Source: Paludibacteraceae bacterium | GTDB taxonomy: Bacteria > Bacteroidota > Bacteroidia > Bacteroidales > Paludibacteraceae | DNA length: 32,398 bases | Assembly (NCBI GenBank): GCA_905234835.1 | Contig: CAJOIZ010000026.1 | Location: forward strand, 1 to 32,398 | Reading direction: 5' to 3' | Part shown: positions 7,129 through 14,716 of the stretch, piece by piece | How positions within the stretch are numbered: the stretch's first letter is position 1 | How the letters are laid out: the number at the start of each line of letters is the position of its first letter | The notes under the pieces: model-generated | Database searches by the model: none | What the model was told of the DNA's origin: nothing | Seen by the model: the letters and a program-made list of their open reading frames with translations, nothing else | Made by a program: the position numbers and the translations under genes

Positions 7129-9498
7129 TTAGTTGAGGTGCTGACCTTGTATGGTGTAGCGGATGCCGTTGCGCTCGATGTAGAGAATGCCTTTGTCGAT
7201 GAACTTGCGGCAGTCGTCTGTAGTCTGAATGCCGGTCTCGTAGAGGGCAGTCGCGTTCTTGTCTTTGTACTGTGCAATGACGGTAAGGTCAGCGGTGATG
7301 TTGGTAACGGGTTTGGACCAGCCGGTGAAAGTATATCCTTCGCGTGTGGGGTCTTTTTCCGGTCCTTTGGCATCCTGTCCTTCTTTGACAGTCTCTTTGA
7401 AGAGCGGGGTAGCGTCCCAGTCAAGGAAAGTGACGGTGTAGGTCGGCGTAGTGAAATATCCGGGAGCGTCCGTACCTCCGTCGGGACGTGCATAGGTGAT
7501 GTCGGTCTTGCTTTCATCGTAGGCAGTACCGTTTTCTCCTACGAGTTTTTTGCACCCATAGAACATATCTTCCGAGTCCTCCACCACTTCGTTTTTGTCC
7601 CAATAGCCTTTGGCGTAGATGGTAGTCAACTTCTCACATCCGGCGAACATCATATTCATGACTTTTACATTAGCCGTGTTGAAATGAGTGAGGTCAAGGG
7701 CTTTCAGTGCCGTACATTCGGCGAACATACCCGCCATGTCAGTGACATTATCGGTGTTGAAACTGCTGAGGTTGATGTTCTCCAACGCCGCACATTGTAT
7801 GAACATACCACTCATATTGGTGACCTTTTCGGTGTTGAAACTGCCGAGGTCAAGTTCCTTGAGTGCCGCACATTCGGCAAACATACCATACATATTGGTG
7901 ACATTGGCCGTGTTGAAACTGCCGAGTTCGATTTCCTTCAACTCCGAACACTGATAGAACATGGTACTCATATCGGTTACATTGGCAGTATTGAACAGGC
8001 TGAGGTCGAGTGCTGTCAATTGCGTACCCGTAAACATATTACTCATATCGGTAACCAATTCGGTATTAAAAGAACTGATGTCCAAATAAGCGAGGAAACT
8101 GCATCCGCTGAACATAGAAGCCATATCCGTTACGTTGTCAGTATTGAAGGTAGTCAAGTCCAAAGCATCAATGTATTGGCAATCGGCGAACAAGCCATGC
8201 ATACTTGTGACGCTGGCGGTATTGAGATTCTGCAAGTCATATATTTCGTACAAGTTGTCAAGTCCAGCAAAGAGATAGTTCATAGAAGTCATTTCCGCAT
8301 TTTTCATAGACTCGTCAATGACAGCGTAGTGCACCTTCTTAGACGAATACATGTTGAGCCAGTTGCTGTCATCGGCATCATAGACAGCAGTCAGTCCTTC
8401 TTTAAAGGCACGTTGGTCGTCGAAATAATAGTAGAGGAATCCATCTTTCTCCAAGGCGGTATAAACTTGCGGCGTTGCAGTGAAGTATCCCGGAGCATCC
8501 TTTCCTCCGTCGGGATGTGCATAATCGATGCCCGTTGTATAATTGAAGGTTGTTCCGTGTCCTCCTACGAGTTTCTTGCAACCCGCGAACATCTCATCAT
8601 AACCCAGTATTCCGTATATACTCAAATTGTCGTCGCAATAGATGGTAGTCAACTCTTTACATTCGTAGAACATATAACTCACTTCTTCTACTTTGCCAAA
8701 GTCGAATGAACGCAGGTCCAATGTAGTTAACGTCTCACACATCGCGAACATCTGCTCCATATCTTTTACGTTTTCGGTGTTGAAACCGGTGAGGTCTATG
8801 TTCTCCAGCGCAGTACATTGCATAAACATAGCCGCCATATTGGTAACATTGGCAGTGTTGAAACTGCTGAGGTCTATGTTCTCCAGCGCAGTACATTGCA
8901 TAAACATAGCCGACATATCGGTAACATTGGCAGTGTTGAAGGTACTGAGGTCCAAAGAAGTCAATGATTGGCACCTACCGAACATAGTCCCCATATTGGT
9001 TACCTTTTCGGTGTTGAAGGTACTGAGGTCCAAAGAAGTCAATGATTGGCAATCTGAGAACATACCCCCCATTTTGGTTACCTTTTCGGTGTTGAAGGTA
9101 CTGAGGTCCAAAGAAGTCAATGATTTGCACCCTGAGAACATAGCCCCCATTTTGGTTACTTCTTCCGTATGCAGGTATTGGAGACCGTCAATCTCTTCCA
9201 AAAGCGCGAGACCTGAGAACCACCCTGCGGTAGAGGTAAGCGAAGCCTTATCCATAGAGGGGTCGAAGACAATCTTCGTTATGTTATCCGCGAATGTTAA
9301 TCTCTCAACCGCATCATCTTCCATATCCCAGTAAGGCTTCGAAACATTTTCTCGTTCCTCATACTTGTTGTCATAGTAGTAGGTTGCAGTAGAACCTTCC
9401 ACAACGGCATAGATCAGGTCCTCTTTGATTTCCTGTGCACGTGCAATGTTCGCAACGAGCATTGTCAGTGCGAACAAAAAGAATAGTTTTTTCTTCAT
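7129..9498 (-). CDS. BspA-like secreted protein with DUF285 repeats, 789 aa
   Basis: A secreted leucine-rich-repeat-like protein. A signal peptide (MKKKLFFLFALTMLVANIARAQ) is followed by two blocks (about 28-340 and 345-683). Each block starts with a YxYYD-like strand region, contains 26-residue units of the type MFxxCxxLxxLDLSxFNT, and closes with an ARPDGG..PGYFT-like motif. I count about 15 units, which belong to the DUF285/BspA-like class found in surface proteins of Bacteroidetes, Mycoplasma and protists. Residues 686-745 form an InlB-type B repeat (YTVTF...GYTFTGW). The tail has GILYIERNGIRYTIQGQ, shared with the giant protein at 23772-28739. The start at 9498 was chosen because the signal peptide begins there and longer starts overlap the toxin gene. 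Role in adhesion is inferred from the family. No separate promoter is seen in the 19-nt gap upstream. Confidence 0.85.
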   Translation of the reverse strand: MKKKLFFLFALTMLVANIARAQEIKEDLIYAVVEGSTATYYYDNKYEERENVSKPYWDMEDDAVERLTFADNITKIVFDPSMDKASLTSTAGWFSGLALLEEIDGLQYLHTEEVTKMGAMFSGCKSLTSLDLSTFNTEKVTKMGGMFSDCQSLTSLDLSTFNTEKVTNMGTMFGRCQSLTSLDLSTFNTANVTDMSAMFMQCTALENIDLSSFNTANVTNMAAMFMQCTALENIDLTGFNTENVKDMEQMFAMCETLTTLDLRSFDFGKVEEVSYMFYECKELTTIYCDDNLSIYGILGYDEMFAGCKKLVGGHGTTFNYTTGIDYAHPDGGKDAPGYFTATPQVYTALEKDGFLYYYFDDQRAFKEGLTAVYDADDSNWLNMYSSKKVHYAVIDESMKNAEMTSMNYLFAGLDNLYEIYDLQNLNTASVTSMHGLFADCQYIDALDLTTFNTDNVTDMASMFSGCSFLAYLDISSFNTELVTDMSNMFTGTQLTALDLSLFNTANVTDMSTMFYQCSELKEIELGSFNTANVTNMYGMFAECAALKELDLGSFNTEKVTNMSGMFIQCAALENINLSSFNTDNVTDMAGMFAECTALKALDLTHFNTANVKVMNMMFAGCEKLTTIYAKGYWDKNEVVEDSEDMFYGCKKLVGENGTAYDESKTDITYARPDGGTDAPGYFTTPTYTVTFLDWDATPLFKETVKEGQDAKGPEKDPTREGYTFTGWSKPVTNITADLTVIAQYKDKNATALYETGIQTTDDCRKFIDKGILYIERNGIRYTIQGQHLN
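8763..9174. repeat. Near-identical 78-bp tandem repeats inside the BspA-like gene
   Basis: Units of 78 bp (26 codons) are almost identical at DNA level. GGTACTGAGGTCCAAAGAAG recurs at 8941, 9019 and 9097, and GAGGTCTATGTTCTCCAGCG at 8791 and 8869. The other repeat units of the gene are more diverged, so these copies look like recent duplications. Confidence 0.8.
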
Positions 9499-9517
9499 AG
9501 TTGTTTTGTTTATGTTG

Positions 9518-9793
9518 TTATTTGTCTTCATAGTGACCGTAGGCGGTAATAACAAGTACTACCACCTCTTTTTCGAAAATCTCATAAACCAGCCTGTGCT
9601 TTTTCGTGATGCGTCTGCTCCAACGACCTTGAGGCTCTCCCTTAAGTTGTTCGGGATGACCAGAACCTGTTTGGGGATGTTCTTTTAACTCCTCAATAAG
9701 GCTTTGTGCTTTCACAAATGCTTTTGGTTCATTCTTTGCCAAACGGTACAAATCCTCTTGAGCCGTTTCTTTGATGTCCACCCTATAAATCAT
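9518..9793 (-). CDS. yoeB: YoeB-type mRNA interferase toxin, 91 aa
   Basis: A toxin of the Txe/YoeB family (RelE superfamily), which cleaves mRNA at the ribosome when its antitoxin is lost. Diagnostic features are GRWSRRI followed by HRLVYEI (residues 57-72) and the C-terminal YGHYED. The residues equivalent to the YoeB catalytic set are present: Glu48, Arg67, His87 and Tyr88. Length (91 aa) is close to the usual 84-90. The start codon overlaps the antitoxin stop by 11 nt, the usual order with the antitoxin first. The stop lies 19 nt before the start of the BspA-like gene on the same strand. The toxin looks intact. Confidence 0.88.
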   Translation of the reverse strand: MIYRVDIKETAQEDLYRLAKNEPKAFVKAQSLIEELKEHPQTGSGHPEQLKGEPQGRWSRRITKKHRLVYEIFEKEVVVLVITAYGHYEDK

Positions 9794-10031
9794 AGCCTTG
9801 ACGTCTTAAAAACGTTGTCAGATCTTCATCGGGCAACATCCTGTATTTCGGTCCTTTCTCCGCTTCGTCTATACGACGGAAAAACTCCTCCTTGGTCATG
9901 CAAGTAGGGTCGTTGGTCATTTTATTGGCCAACTTACGCACGTACTTAACCACCTTATCAAACATGGTCTCGTCTTCGGCGATAATACTGAGATTGCGGT
10001 AGAGTTCCGCGTTCAATTGTAATGCGTTCAT
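9783..10031 (-). CDS. Antitoxin partner of YoeB, 82 aa
   Basis: A small acidic protein (begins MNALQLNAELYRNLSIIAED, ends EDLTTFLRRQGYDL) overlapping the toxin gene by 11 nt. It has no classical YefM/Phd sequence that I can identify, so the call rests on position, size and a vague resemblance to short Bacteroidetes antitoxins. The frame is open to an ATG at 10049, but the -7 element at 10058-10065 puts the transcript start near 10051. The ATG at 10031, with a leader of about 20 nt, is therefore more likely. The C-terminal part probably wraps the toxin, as in related pairs; this is inference. Confidence 0.7.
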   Translation of the reverse strand: MNALQLNAELYRNLSIIAEDETMFDKVVKYVRKLANKMTNDPTCMTKEEFFRRIDEAEKGPKYRMLPDEDLTTFLRRQGYDL

Positions 10032-10057
10032 AATTGCGTTCGTTTTCAAACCGGCGG

Positions 10058-10090
10058 CAAAGGTAGTAAAGAAATGGGGATATATGCAAA
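10058..10090 (-). promoter_or_regulatory. Promoter of the toxin-antitoxin operon
   Basis: Minus-strand TACCTTTG (10058-10065) matches TAnnTTTG exactly, and TTTG (10087-10090) lies 21 nt upstream, 1-2 nt longer than usual. It is also the nearest recognisable promoter for the BspA-like gene downstream. Confidence 0.5.
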
Positions 10091-10150
10091 TATTTTAGTT
10101 GAAAGTTGAGAGTTGATAGTTATTTAGTTTAGAGTTGAAAGTTGATAGAA
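10091..10150. repeat. GTTGAAA/GTTGATA-type simple repeats
   Basis: Irregular 7-bp units (GTTGAAA, GTTGAGA, GTTGATA) resembling those at 6325-6345 and 11800-11940. Also seen once more at 10379-10404. Confidence 0.5.
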
Positions 10151-10160
10151 GCGGAATATC

Positions 10161-10258
10161 GGGATTTCGTGATAACGTATTATCGGGATTCCGTTCTGTG
10201 GGGATTTCGGGATAACGTCTTATCGGGATACCGTTCTGTCGGGATTTCGGGATAACGA
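10161..10258. repeat. 40-bp tandem repeat, about 2.5 copies
   Basis: Units begin GGGATTTCG at 10161, 10201 and 10241 and continue through GATAACGT.TTATCGGGAT and CCGTTCTGT. The last copy is cut short at about 10258. The period of 40 is not a multiple of three, so it is not a protein repeat. Confidence 0.75.
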
Positions 10259-10325
10259 TATCTCTTTGGTATTCTGAAAAAGTTTCCGTTGAGTTCCTGT
10301 TGTATTCTTATTGTGTTTTTCCGTG

Positions 10326-10369
10326 AATCACCCGCTAACCACCCGGTAATCACCCGCTAATCACCCGCT
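10326..10369. repeat. Four tandem 11-bp units
   Basis: AATCACCCGCT (10326-10336), AACCACCCGGT (10337-10347), AATCACCCGCT (10348-10358), AATCACCCGCT (10359-10369). The period equals about one DNA turn. Confidence 0.8.
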
Positions 10370-10427
10370 CATGGTAGGTAGTTGATAGTTGATAATTGAT
10401 AATTGCGTGTTGGGGAGCTACGCTGTT

Positions 10428-10506
10428 GGTGACGGGAGGTGTAGTATGTAGTAGCGAGGTGCAAAGTGGGTAGTGACGGGAGGTGTAGTATGTAGTAGCG
10501 GGGTGT
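10428..10506. repeat. 44-bp direct duplication
   Basis: GACGGGAGGTGTAGTATGTA begins at 10431 and again at 10475, each followed by GTAGCG(A/G)GGTG. The offset of 44 bp is four times 11. Confidence 0.7.
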
Positions 10507-10640
10507 GTAGGGCGTAGTGGCAGGTTATATCATACCTAATGGAGAGAGATGAGCGGAGGGAGATGGAGGGATTTGAAAGAAAATTACACAGATTGCGGGC
10601 GGAAAAGGGATTTTGGCACGAAGTTTGCAAGCAGAATAAT

Positions 10641-10796
10641 CGGAAAACATATACCAATAAACCAACCGTTTGCGGGAGGTATATTATAACAGGGCTGATA
10701 TTTAATGAGAAACACAGGGGCACAGGGCTGATAAGTGGCGGAAGTAACAGAAGGACAGGGCTGATAATTTACGGAAAACATATAACAATATACCAA
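10641..10796. repeat. Phased 33-bp repeats and a 25-bp repeat pair upstream of moxR
   Basis: ACAGGGCTGATA occurs at 10689, 10722 and 10755, exactly 33 bp apart each time, with unrelated 21-bp sequences between. They are flanked by a 25-bp sequence beginning CGGAAAACATATA at 10641 and again at 10772, with two mismatches. The last copy ends 7 nt before the moxR ATG. No exact TAnnTTTG promoter is seen here. Confidence 0.7.
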
Positions 10797-10803
10797 ACAA
10801 CTT

Positions 10804-11799
10804 ATGGAAACGACAGTAGATATTCGCGAACTTCAAGAGCGCATCGAGCGCGAGAGTTCGTTTGTCGATGCATTGAGCATGGGCATGAACCAAGTCATCG
10901 TAGGACAAAAACACCTCATCGAAAGCCTTCTCATCGGTCTGCTGAGCGACGGACATATCCTTCTTGAAGGCGTACCAGGCTTGGCAAAGACATTGGCAAT
11001 CAAGACCATGTCCGAGCTGATTAAAGCACGCTTCAGCCGCATCCAGTTCACTCCCGACCTTCTTCCCGCCGACGTAATCGGCACACAAATCTACTCGCAG
11101 AAGCGCGAAGAGTTCGCCATCAAACGCGGTCCTATCTTCGCGAACTTCGTGCTGGCAGACGAGATAAACCGCGCTCCCGCCAAAGTGCAGTCCGCCCTGC
11201 TTGAAGCCATGCAGGAACGGCAAGTAACCATCGGCGAAGAGACATTCCGCTTGGATGACCCGTTCCTCGTACTTGCCACACAGAACCCCATCGAGCAAGA
11301 AGGCACCTACCCTCTCCCCGAAGCACAAACCGACCGATTCATGCTCAAAGTGGTAATCGGTTACCCGCAAAAAGAAGAGGAACAGCAGATTATACGCCAG
11401 AACATATCCGGCGAGAAGAAACAAGTGCTGCCCATCCTCGCACCGGAAGACATACAGAAAGCCCGTGCGGTGGTTCGCCAAGTGTATTTAGACGAGAAGA
11501 TTGAGCGCTATATCATCGACATCGTGTTCGCGACCCGCAACCCCGAACAGTACGGATTGGACCAACTGAAGCCAATGATAGCGTTCGGCGGCAGCCCCCG
11601 TGCAAGCATCAACCTCGCCCTCGCCGCCCGCGCATACGCCTTCATCCACCGGAGAGGCTACGTGGTACCCGAAGACGTCCGCGCCGTTTGCTACGACGTA
11701 CTGCGCCACCGCATAGGCCTGACCTACGAAGCCGAAGCCAACAACATGACCTCCGAAGATATAGTGACAGAGATACTGAATGCGGTGCAAGTGCCGTGA
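10804..11799 (+). CDS. moxR: MoxR-family AAA+ ATPase of the Bat operon, 331 aa
   Basis: A chaperone-like AAA+ ATPase of the MoxR family, which acts with VWA-domain proteins. Walker A is GVPGLAKT (residues 56-63), Walker B is VLADE (116-120), a sensor 1 ATQNP lies at 158-162, and GGSPRAS supplies the sensor 2 arginine. Length is typical (about 330). It is the first gene of the Bat operon and is followed by a DUF58 gene after 145 bp of repeats. In related bacteria MoxR, DUF58 and BatA-E are encoded together and have been linked to aerotolerance and envelope stress. The start follows repeats, and the first ATG gives the normal MoxR N-terminus. Confidence 0.92.
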   Translation: METTVDIRELQERIERESSFVDALSMGMNQVIVGQKHLIESLLIGLLSDGHILLEGVPGLAKTLAIKTMSELIKARFSRIQFTPDLLPADVIGTQIYSQKREEFAIKRGPIFANFVLADEINRAPAKVQSALLEAMQERQVTIGEETFRLDDPFLVLATQNPIEQEGTYPLPEAQTDRFMLKVVIGYPQKEEEQQIIRQNISGEKKQVLPILAPEDIQKARAVVRQVYLDEKIERYIIDIVFATRNPEQYGLDQLKPMIAFGGSPRASINLALAARAYAFIHRRGYVVPEDVRAVCYDVLRHRIGLTYEAEANNMTSEDIVTEILNAVQVP

Positions 11800-11944
11800 T
11801 AGTTGAAAGTTGAAAGTTGAGAGTTGAAAGAAGTTGGAGAGTTGGATAGTTGAGAGTTGAAAGTTGAGAGTTGAAAGAAGTTGGAGAGTTGGATAGTTGA
11901 GAGTTGAAAGTTGAGAGTTGAAAGAAGTTGAAAGTTTATAGTTT
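11800..11944. repeat. 47-bp tandem repeat of GTTGAAA-type sequence within the Bat operon
   Basis: Between moxR and the DUF58 gene lies a pure repeat of GTTGAAA/GTTGAGA/GTTGGAGA words, organised as a 47-bp unit present about 2.5 times (from about 11820). No promoter or terminator is evident, so transcription probably reads through. Confidence 0.8.
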
Positions 11945-12820
11945 ATGACATCTGAGGAGTTACTACACAAGGTCAGGAAGATAGAAATCAAGACACGGTC
12001 GCTGAGCCGCAATATCTTCGCAGGCGAATACCACAGCCAGTTCAAGGGTCGCGGTATGGCTTTCTCCGAAGTGCGCGAATACCAACCCGGCGACGACGTG
12101 CGCTCCATCGACTGGAACGTGACCGCCCGCCTCAACCGGCCGTTCATCAAAGTGTATGAGGAAGAACGTGAACTGACGGTGATGCTATTAGTCGATGTGA
12201 GCGGCAGCCGCGACTTCGGTACAGAAGGGCAATTCAAACGCGACACGATGGCAGAGATAGCCGCCACCCTCGCCTTCTCAACCATTGAGAACAACGACAA
12301 AGTGGGCGTGCTGTTCTTCTCCGACCGCATCGAGAAGTTCATCCCGCCGAAGAAAGGCAAGAGCCACGTGCTGCATATCATCCGCGAACTTATCTCATTC
12401 GAGCCGCAGTCGCACGGTACAGACGTGGGACAGGCACTACAGTACTTCACGAACGCACTCAAACGCCATTCGACCGCTTTCCTTATCAGCGACATGCTAC
12501 TGAAAGAGAATACAAAGCAATTGGAGAAGCCCGTGATGATAGCCTCGCACCGGCACGACCTGCACGTGGTGGAGGTCTATGACCAGCGCGACAGAGAACT
12601 GCCCAATATAGGCCTTATCAAACTGCACGACGCAGAGACAGGCAAAGATATGTGGGTGGACACCGCCGTGCCGTCCGTCCGCCAAGCCTACGCCGACCAA
12701 CGCGCCAAACAACAGGCGGCAATGAACATACTGTGGAAAAAGAACGGTATAGCCAACGTGAGCGTGCGTACCGACGAAGACTACGTGAAAGCACTAATGC
12801 AACTGTTCAAGAGTAAATAA
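11945..12820 (+). CDS. DUF58 family VWA-like protein, 291 aa
   Basis: A DUF58 protein, usually encoded next to MoxR. The characteristic F.EVREYQPGDDVRSIDW (about 40-57) is present, followed by a VWA-like domain with DVSGS (84-88) as the metal-site DxSxS motif. There is no signal peptide or clear membrane helix, so it is probably cytoplasmic. The family role, working with the MoxR ATPase on client complexes, is recalled from general knowledge and not proven for this member. One nucleotide separates its stop from the next start. Confidence 0.92.
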   Translation: MTSEELLHKVRKIEIKTRSLSRNIFAGEYHSQFKGRGMAFSEVREYQPGDDVRSIDWNVTARLNRPFIKVYEEERELTVMLLVDVSGSRDFGTEGQFKRDTMAEIAATLAFSTIENNDKVGVLFFSDRIEKFIPPKKGKSHVLHIIRELISFEPQSHGTDVGQALQYFTNALKRHSTAFLISDMLLKENTKQLEKPVMIASHRHDLHVVEVYDQRDRELPNIGLIKLHDAETGKDMWVDTAVPSVRQAYADQRAKQQAAMNILWKKNGIANVSVRTDEDYVKALMQLFKSK

Positions 12821-12821
12821 T

Positions 12822-13721
12822 ATGCTTAACCTATTGTTAGCCATCATAGTAAGCGCGAGCATCGACTCGACAACACTGTTCCTCGGCGACCAGACAGTGC
12901 TGCGTCTGCAAGCCGTTACAGCTCGCGAGGAACGGGTTCAGATGCCCGTGTATGGCGAGTACCTGATACCCGGCATAGAGATAGTAAAACGGACAGGCGT
13001 GGACTCCACCCTGCTGAAAGACGGTCGGCTGCAATTAGACCAGCGGCTGACCATCACCTCGTTCCAGGACTCGCTGTTCGCCATCCCGCGCATACCTTTC
13101 ATTGCGGAAGGCGACACACTGTACAGCCAACCGCTGATGCTGAATGTGGTGCAACCGTTCGAACTGGACTCGACACCCGCAATAACAGACATCAAACCGA
13201 TACAGAAAGCGCCCGTATGGACATGGGGATGGATGCGCTGGGTAGTGCTGCTGTTGCTATTAGCCCTGTTAGGGACAGGCATCTGGTACATTCTGAAACA
13301 TATCCGCGACGGTCGCAGTCTGCTCCAACCTTACGTTCCCAAAGAGCCGGAAAGACCTGCCGAAGAGGTTGCTTTGGAGAAACTGAACATCATTCGCGAG
13401 GAAAAGATATGGCAAGCAGGTCGCGAGAAAGACTATCATACACAACTGACGGACGTGGTGCGCGAATACATCGGCAAGCGGTTTGACGTGCACTCAACCG
13501 AGAAGACCTCGAACGAGACACTGCGCGAGATGAAGACGGTTCTCAAAGACCAGAAAGAACTCTATACGGGTCTGTCGCAGATGCTGCAATTGGCCGACCT
13601 CATCAAGTTCGCCAAATGGAAAGCGACACCCGATGAGAACGAGCGCAGCCTGCAGACCGCCTATCAGTTCGTGAAAGAGACCACCCCGCAAGACGAACCA
13701 AAAGAGGAGGAAAAGCCATGA
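12822..13721 (+). CDS. Small membrane protein of the Bat operon, 299 aa
   Basis: A protein with a short N-terminal hydrophobic signal-like stretch (residues 1-12), a beta-rich extracytoplasmic region to about 128, one transmembrane helix (WMRWVVLLLLLALLGTGIWY, about 137-156) and a charged helical C-terminal domain. The layout resembles a reduced BatD, which also has beta-rich domains, one helix and a cytoplasmic tail, but I do not recognise a named family with confidence. Genes in this position are usual between DUF58 and batA in Bacteroidetes. It starts 1 nt after the DUF58 gene and overlaps batA by 4 nt (ATGA), so translation is probably coupled. Confidence 0.8.
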   Translation: MLNLLLAIIVSASIDSTTLFLGDQTVLRLQAVTAREERVQMPVYGEYLIPGIEIVKRTGVDSTLLKDGRLQLDQRLTITSFQDSLFAIPRIPFIAEGDTLYSQPLMLNVVQPFELDSTPAITDIKPIQKAPVWTWGWMRWVVLLLLLALLGTGIWYILKHIRDGRSLLQPYVPKEPERPAEEVALEKLNIIREEKIWQAGREKDYHTQLTDVVREYIGKRFDVHSTEKTSNETLREMKTVLKDQKELYTGLSQMLQLADLIKFAKWKATPDENERSLQTAYQFVKETTPQDEPKEEEKP

Positions 13722-14704
13722 CATTCCATTCACCCGCCTATCTGTTCCTGCTGCTGTTGCTGATACCCGTCATCGGCTGGTATATATGGCGACTGCGTGA
13801 CGCACAAGCCACGTTGCGGATAAGCGACACGTCCGAATTAGCGCGCCAGCCCAAGTCGATGAGAGTATGGCTGATACATGTGCCGTTCGTGCTGCGCGTG
13901 CTGACGGTGACGCTCCTATCAATAGCGTTGGCACGTCCGCAACTGAGCAACCGCTGGCAGTCACAGTCCACAGAAGGTATAGACATCATGATGGCTCTTG
14001 ACGTATCCGGTACGATGCTCGCCGAAGACCTGAAACCCAACCGATTGGAAGCCGCCAAAGAGGTGGCAACCGACTTCGTAATCAACCGCCCGAACGACAA
14101 TATCGGCTTGGTGGTGTTCGCAGGCGAGAGTTTCACCCAATGCCCCCTGACCACCGATCACGCCGTATTAGTCAATCTGTTCCAGTCGGTCAAGTTCGGA
14201 CTGATTGAGGACGGTACCGCCATCGGTCTTGGACTCGCCAACTGCGTGAACCGAATGAAAGACTCCCCTACCAAATCGAAAGTGATTATCCTGCTAACGG
14301 ACGGAAGTAACAACCGTGGCGACATCACCCCGCAGACCGCCGCCGAGATAGCCAAGACATTCGGCATCCGGGTGTATGCAGTGGGCGTCGGTTCGCACGG
14401 TCAGGCGCGTGTGCCTGTACAGACTCCCTACGGGACACAATATATGATGATGGACAGCGAGTTCGACGAGGTGACACTTCGGAATATCGCGCAGACGACC
14501 GGTGGCGAATACTTCCGCGCCACCGACAACAAGAGTCTTCGCAGGATATATGAACAGATAGACCAGTTAGAGAAATCGAAGATACGCGTGCGCGAATACT
14601 CCAAACGGTATGAGAACTTTATGCCGTTCCTGTATGCGGCGCTGATATGTCTGCTGTTAGACATACTGATACGCCACTTTGTACTGCGCACGATTGCCGA
14701 ATAA
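13718..14704 (+). CDS. batA: BatA, membrane VWA-domain protein, 328 aa
   Basis: An inner-membrane protein with two N-terminal helices (about 6-24 and 53-73), a von Willebrand A domain and a C-terminal helix (about 304-324). The metal-site motifs are complete: DVSGT (95-99), the Thr of DGTAIG (166-170) and LLTDGSNN (192-199). This is the standard BatA layout. In the Bat system it is thought to form a complex with BatB in the membrane, driven by the MoxR ATPase; the exact function is unclear. It overlaps the previous gene by 4 nt and precedes the batB-batC fusion by 12 nt. Confidence 0.92.
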   Translation: MTFHSPAYLFLLLLLIPVIGWYIWRLRDAQATLRISDTSELARQPKSMRVWLIHVPFVLRVLTVTLLSIALARPQLSNRWQSQSTEGIDIMMALDVSGTMLAEDLKPNRLEAAKEVATDFVINRPNDNIGLVVFAGESFTQCPLTTDHAVLVNLFQSVKFGLIEDGTAIGLGLANCVNRMKDSPTKSKVIILLTDGSNNRGDITPQTAAEIAKTFGIRVYAVGVGSHGQARVPVQTPYGTQYMMMDSEFDEVTLRNIAQTTGGEYFRATDNKSLRRIYEQIDQLEKSKIRVREYSKRYENFMPFLYAALICLLLDILIRHFVLRTIAE

Positions 14705-14716
14705 AAGAGACAGACT

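Noticed and set aside
7069..8709. 546-aa open frame on the plus strand
   Set aside because: It is the antisense of the repeated BspA-like gene. Repeat composition keeps the opposite frame open; it has no start signals or family pattern.
10689..10766. CRISPR array
   Set aside because: Only 12 bp repeat, three copies, and no cas genes nearby.
10539..10967. 142-aa plus-strand frame with 11-residue repeats
   Set aside because: The repeats come from the 33-bp DNA repeats, and the frame runs into moxR in the wrong phase. No family pattern is seen.
11488..12495. 335-aa minus-strand frame over moxR and the DUF58 gene
   Set aside because: Includes STFNFQLST-like translation of the GTTGAAA repeats and overlaps two certain genes.
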